64,000 nt of DNA from Sipunculus nudus (lineage: Eukaryota > Annelida > Sipuncula > Golfingiida > Sipunculidae), in the NCBI GenBank assembly GCA_026874595.1, contig CM049312.1, positions 65,252,929 through 65,316,928 on the forward strand. The letters run 5' to 3'. The notes beneath the pieces are model-generated. The model made no database searches, was not told the origin of the DNA, and was given only the letters and a program-made list of their open reading frames with translations. The position numbers and the translations under genes were made by a program. Shown here piece after piece: positions 60,783 through 64,000 of this stretch (its first letter is position 1; every line of letters starts with the position of its first letter).

Positions 60783-61474
60783 AAGCTACATTGTCAGTGG
60801 ACGAAGAAAGATTCTCCGTCTCCGATCCGATATTAGTCGCGTAAGTGGAGGCAGTTTTTTAGTTCTATGAATTCCATGATAGACAAAATGTTTGATGTTG
60901 TGATAGACTACTTTTAACAATACAAGGTGGGATATGATGCACCTTTAGAAACCTTTTTAATTCATCAAAAACCTTTTGTACACCTTTATGACATGTTAAA
61001 AATCTTTAAACTAAAATCGTCGATACGGTGTTTGTTTTCACCCTGTACTTAAGTATTAAGCGACAATAAAACTGGCTGCGTCTGGCAAGATGCCAACTTA
61101 AAACAGTCCTTGGTCTTCAACTCGCCATTATTCTACAAATTTGTACTTAGAACAATAATTGTTCACATTCAGCCAAGTCACATTTGTATATTGTCTGTAA
61201 GATATGGTTAAAATTGGCTGAAAACGAAAAGAAGGATGCCGCTGTCAAAATGGAACGCCGCCTCTAAGGTCCCTACTGACCCATCGCCGTCTTGCATCTG
61301 TTGCACGAATGCCAGCTTCTCATACTGTACTACCATATTGTGTTATTAAATCTAGTCTATCACAACATCAAACATGGTATTAACATACAGAGAACTAAAA
61401 TATAATTAACTGCCTGCACTAGTAATATCGGACCGAGACGAAGAATCTTTTTTCATCAATTGTCATTGTAGCTT
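60783..61474. mobile_element. Long-arm foldback element
   Basis: The left arm (60783-60913) and right arm (61350-61474) are inverted copies of about 125-130 bp. Examples are 'atgtttgatgttgtgataga' at 60889 versus 'tctatcacaacatcaaacat' at 61356, 'ccgatattagt' versus 'actagtaatatcgg', and 'aaagattct' versus 'agaatcttt'. The 436-bp centre has no transposase. Confidence 0.75.
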
Positions 61475-62085
61475 TGCGTTCACTATTTGTGCATAAAAAA
61501 ATCACGTGATATCACAGCCGGTGACATTCGGTTATATCCGAAAAACTCCGTACATGTGATCTGCGCTATTTCCCTTTCGTGGTATTTGCTAAAATATAAG
61601 TTATCGTCTCTTAAAGGGGGTTTGTCAAAATATAACAGGAAGTTATTGCTTAAAACCCATTACGCGTCAGCGGTAAGGTTTATTCAACTGGAAACTCGGG
61701 GATTTCAGGAACACCCTTATGGAAAATCCTTACTTTTATCTGATGAGGTGAAGGAATCTATAAGGAGTATAAGGAAAAGTTTTAGTGGTACAATTAATCA
61801 GAGTCAATTAATAAAAAAACAAGAGGAGCCCCGGTGGACGATAAAAAAAATCTATATAAAATGCTTTAAAGGTTTCTAAGCATGAGTATCACATTTATTT
61901 TTAAAACTTTATTTATTTCACATGGATTGTACAACTAGGTATAAACCAGTAATGATCAGTGAATAAACAGTTATGATCAGTTAAAAAACAGTTATACCCA
62001 CTAATGGAAGGCTCTCTGCATGGCTCGGACGGTGACGTTTGGTAGTCTTTTGTGGTCGAGGATCTCGAGGACGCGGAGAATTCAA
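61475..62085. other. Unassigned stretch with one 130-codon frame
   Basis: A frame at 61487-61879 (plus) lacks a good ATG at its start, has no recognised domain and no splice context; it is not called as a gene. Confidence 0.4.
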
Positions 62086-62089
62086 TAGA

Positions 62090-62200
62090 TATTGAATTGG
62101 CAACTCTAACCCCACTCTCATAACCCAGCCAGGGATTGAACCCGGGTCTCAATCGGAGAGAGCCGAGCGTTTTACCACCCGACTTTCTAAGGGCCCAATT
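62090..62200 (-). repeat. tRNA-derived SINE head, minus strand
   Basis: On the minus strand, 'agtcgggtggtaaaacgc' (A box) is followed by 'cccgggttcaatccctgg' (B box GGGTTCAATCC) at tRNA-like spacing. The acceptor stem does not close and no CCA-type end is seen, so this is a SINE head rather than a working tRNA. Confidence 0.6.
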
Positions 62201-62660
62201 TTGTTTCATTGTAATATGAATAAAATGTAACCAAGAGCACCACCAAGCTAACTTACACGGAACCGAGTTACCGTTTTTCTCTTATTATTTTTATAATAAC
62301 GTATGTTTAACGTTGATTTTATACAAATTTATGCAAGTGTACATGGGTTAGCGCAAGGGCGACTGAATATGAATTGCATTAAGATTCAAACACACAACTT
62401 AGTCACTATGAATCTACATCGTAAAAAACTCTTTCCTCACAAAAAAGGAAAATGGATAATTAAACGGCCGGTTTATTCTCAATCCTTTACTGACGGAACC
62501 ATTTACTCTATTCAGGTCTTTATCGTATTTCTAGATAATGCGCCACTCATTATTAATAATGTTAAGGCCCCGTTTTTGTTTCATTGTAATATAAATAAAA
62601 TGTAACCCAGATCACCACCAAGCTAACTAACAAGGAACCGAGTAACAATTTTCCTTTCAT
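62195..62660. repeat. Duplicated unit, first copy and start of second
   Basis: 'ttgtttcattgtaatat(g/a)aa' with 'accaccaagctaact' occurs at 62200 and 62575, and the following segment 62301-62550 is repeated at 62861-63105. The order A-B-A-(insert)-B shows a tandem duplication with about 195 bp inserted in the second copy. Confidence 0.85.
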
Positions 62661-62860
62661 TATTCCCGCTTGCAAATCATTACAGGCAATGTTGATGCCC
62701 GTAAGAATAATGATGGTGTAGAACGTAACAGAAGGGGAACATATGTCTTCTGAGAACTGCTGTGGCACGTACCAGCAGCAATTTCCTATGCGTGACCACG
62801 GGTCAATCTGACAAATATGAATGAGAAGCCCCCAGGTTTTCAAGTCCATGCATCAGTTCG

Positions 62861-63112
62861 TATGTTAAACGTGGATTTTATACAAATTTATGCAAGTGCA
62901 CATGGGTCAGCGCAAGGACGACTGAATATGAATTGCATAAAGATTCAGACACACATTAGGTCACTATGTATCTACATAAAAAAAAACTTCCCTCACAAAA
63001 ATGGAAATAGCATAATTCAACGGCCGGTTTATTCTCAATCCTTTAGTGACGGAACCATTTACTCTATTCAGGAATTAATGGTATTTCTAGATAATGCGCC
63101 AAACATTATTAA
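62861..63112. repeat. Duplicated unit, second B copy
   Basis: Partner of 62301-62550, about 90% identical by eye ('gattttatacaaatttatgc', 'cggccggtttattctcaatc', 'atttctagataatgcgcca'). Both copies have an open frame on the plus strand with similar products sharing RPVYSQSF(T/S)DGTIYSIQ and FLDNAP, but no known domain. Confidence 0.8.
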
Positions 63113-63217
63113 TGAGTGCAGCTTAGATGTGATGAACATGAATAATTTTATAAGGGCTGATATGTAAAATACCCTGATATGTAAAATACGTTGACAGTGG
63201 CCATCCTGAGTTTATGC

Positions 63218-63285
63218 TATATAAGGGAGCCTGTTCCAGATATCGGCAGACCTTCGGCTTCTTCAGAGTAGACTAGAAGAAATGG
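63218..63285 (+). promoter_or_regulatory. TATA promoter and tiny first coding exon of a gene leaving the window
   Basis: TATATAAG at 63218-63225, a presumed start site about 63248, then a short leader ending AGAAG-AAATGG|GTGAGT. The ATG at 63282-63284 sits one base before the donor at 63286. TATA, spacing, purine-rich Kozak and strong donor together make this a good first exon. The rest of the gene is outside the window. A 15-bp direct repeat (TGATATGTAAAATAC) at 63158-63188 lies upstream. Confidence 0.55.
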
Positions 63286-64000
63286 GTGAGTTCATATATA
63301 CAAGTTCTTATATAAATTATCTTATGTATTTATCTTACTGAATACCTAACATGAACACGAACATTTCTGTAAATTAAGATTCCATGTGTGCGGAATATTG
63401 CATGCGGAATGCGGATAAAATCGTGCTGATTAAAGAAATAAGGTGGGATTTCTTCTGCCGCATCCGTCAGGCGGAATTCTTATTAGGCAAAACGAATCGC
63501 TACATGTAGCGATTTTTAAATTTCCGTACAGTATCCCAGGTCGACACATATTAAAAAGGCTATGTTGCCTTGCTGGTACATAAAAAATCTCTCAACGCTG
63601 ATTCCATATGCCGCATTTCGCTGTCTTAGCTTTGGATGTTTATAAGCGCCTTGCAGTGTCCATGTGTGACTCAATTAGTCTGTATTATATACAGACTGTG
63701 CCTGAAGCCATGACACATGCTTGAAGCTTAAAGCTGGAAAACACGAACGTTGGTGTTTCCTGAACTATTTTGGACTAATATTTAATTGCTGAAACTGACT
63801 ATTTTCCAATTCCCTTAGAATTGAATAATAATATGAAAGAGCTATAATTATTTTATTTAGTTAATTCCCTTCGATTTAAAAATAAACCATAATAATAAGT
63901 GTATTTATTCAACATTTCATTACCATGACAATGAAATACGTTCATTTTGAATCGCTCCGCGATAAATTTTACATGCAACTAATACCTCTACAATTATCAT
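63286..64000 (+). other. Probable first intron of the gene starting at 63.25 kb
   Basis: No acceptor/exon pair recognised before the window ends. Local structure: two 'tgcggaat' and 'gcatgcggaatgcgga' repeats near 63395. Confidence 0.35.

Noticed and set aside
61487-61879. 130-codon plus-strand frame
   Set aside because: No ATG at its start, no recognisable domain, adjacent to a foldback repeat; length is within chance for the window.
62090-62200. True tRNA gene on the minus strand
   Set aside because: A and B boxes are present but the acceptor stem does not pair; a SINE head fits better.

Overview
This is a eukaryotic genomic window. It is AT-rich, intron-bearing and crowded with (TA)n microsatellites and dispersed repeats. 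The repeat types (CAAGTGGCCCATGGG-headed elements, degenerate GGTCAAGGTCA blocks, pogo-like and hAT-like non-autonomous elements, tRNA-derived SINEs) and the two recognisable genes fit a lophotrochozoan, most likely a bivalve mollusc. That assignment is an inference. No rRNA, canonical tRNA gene, CRISPR, operon or bacterial feature was found. Most open frames here are chance frames or microsatellite translations. Only two multi-exon protein genes can be supported, plus two probable first exons of genes that are otherwise not visible. Layout: 0.2-5.5 kb holds degenerate tandem repeats, a decayed copy of the 3' intron end of the next gene, and a 1.5 kb repeat element. A two-exon CD225/dispanin (interferon-induced transmembrane-like) gene lies at 6.25-8.76 kb; its second exon is frameshifted by one T in an 8-T run. 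11.2-12.8 kb is a second copy of the 1.5 kb element, carrying three perfect AGGTCAnnnTGACCT palindromes. 13.6 kb is a 20-bp minisatellite. 16.6 kb is a TATA box with a probable non-coding first exon. 20.4-21.1 kb is a perfect 327-bp duplication. 25.06-25.5 kb is an isolated CpG-rich block. 28.9-29.9 kb is a pogo/Tigger-like element. 32-38.9 kb is a mosaic of MITEs, SINE-like units and an hAT-like MITE with a clean 5-bp target duplication. The main discovery is at 39.57-43.91 kb. It is a four-exon gene for a 370-residue secreted or membrane-anchored protein consisting of a signal peptide, one complete ionotropic-glutamate-receptor ligand-binding domain and a short Ser/Thr-rich tail. The whole pore module (M1-P-M2-M3) is absent and the S1 and S2 halves are joined directly inside one exon, as in engineered soluble S1S2 constructs. 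The ligand-anchoring Arg and Glu and the S2 disulfide cysteines are retained. It is conceptually a glutamate-receptor counterpart of the molluscan acetylcholine-binding protein. Its first 5' splice site lies inside a 33-bp minisatellite that repeats the splice-donor sequence more than 20 times through intron 1. 44-64 kb is repeat-rich: a 15-bp CCAAT repeat just after the receptor-like gene, several copies of a ~370-bp repeat, a pogo-like element at 59.1-60.3 kb, a long-arm foldback at 60.8-61.5 kb and a duplicated unit at 62.2-63.1 kb. A TATA promoter with a tiny ATG-containing first exon at 63.2-63.29 kb marks a gene that continues beyond the right edge.
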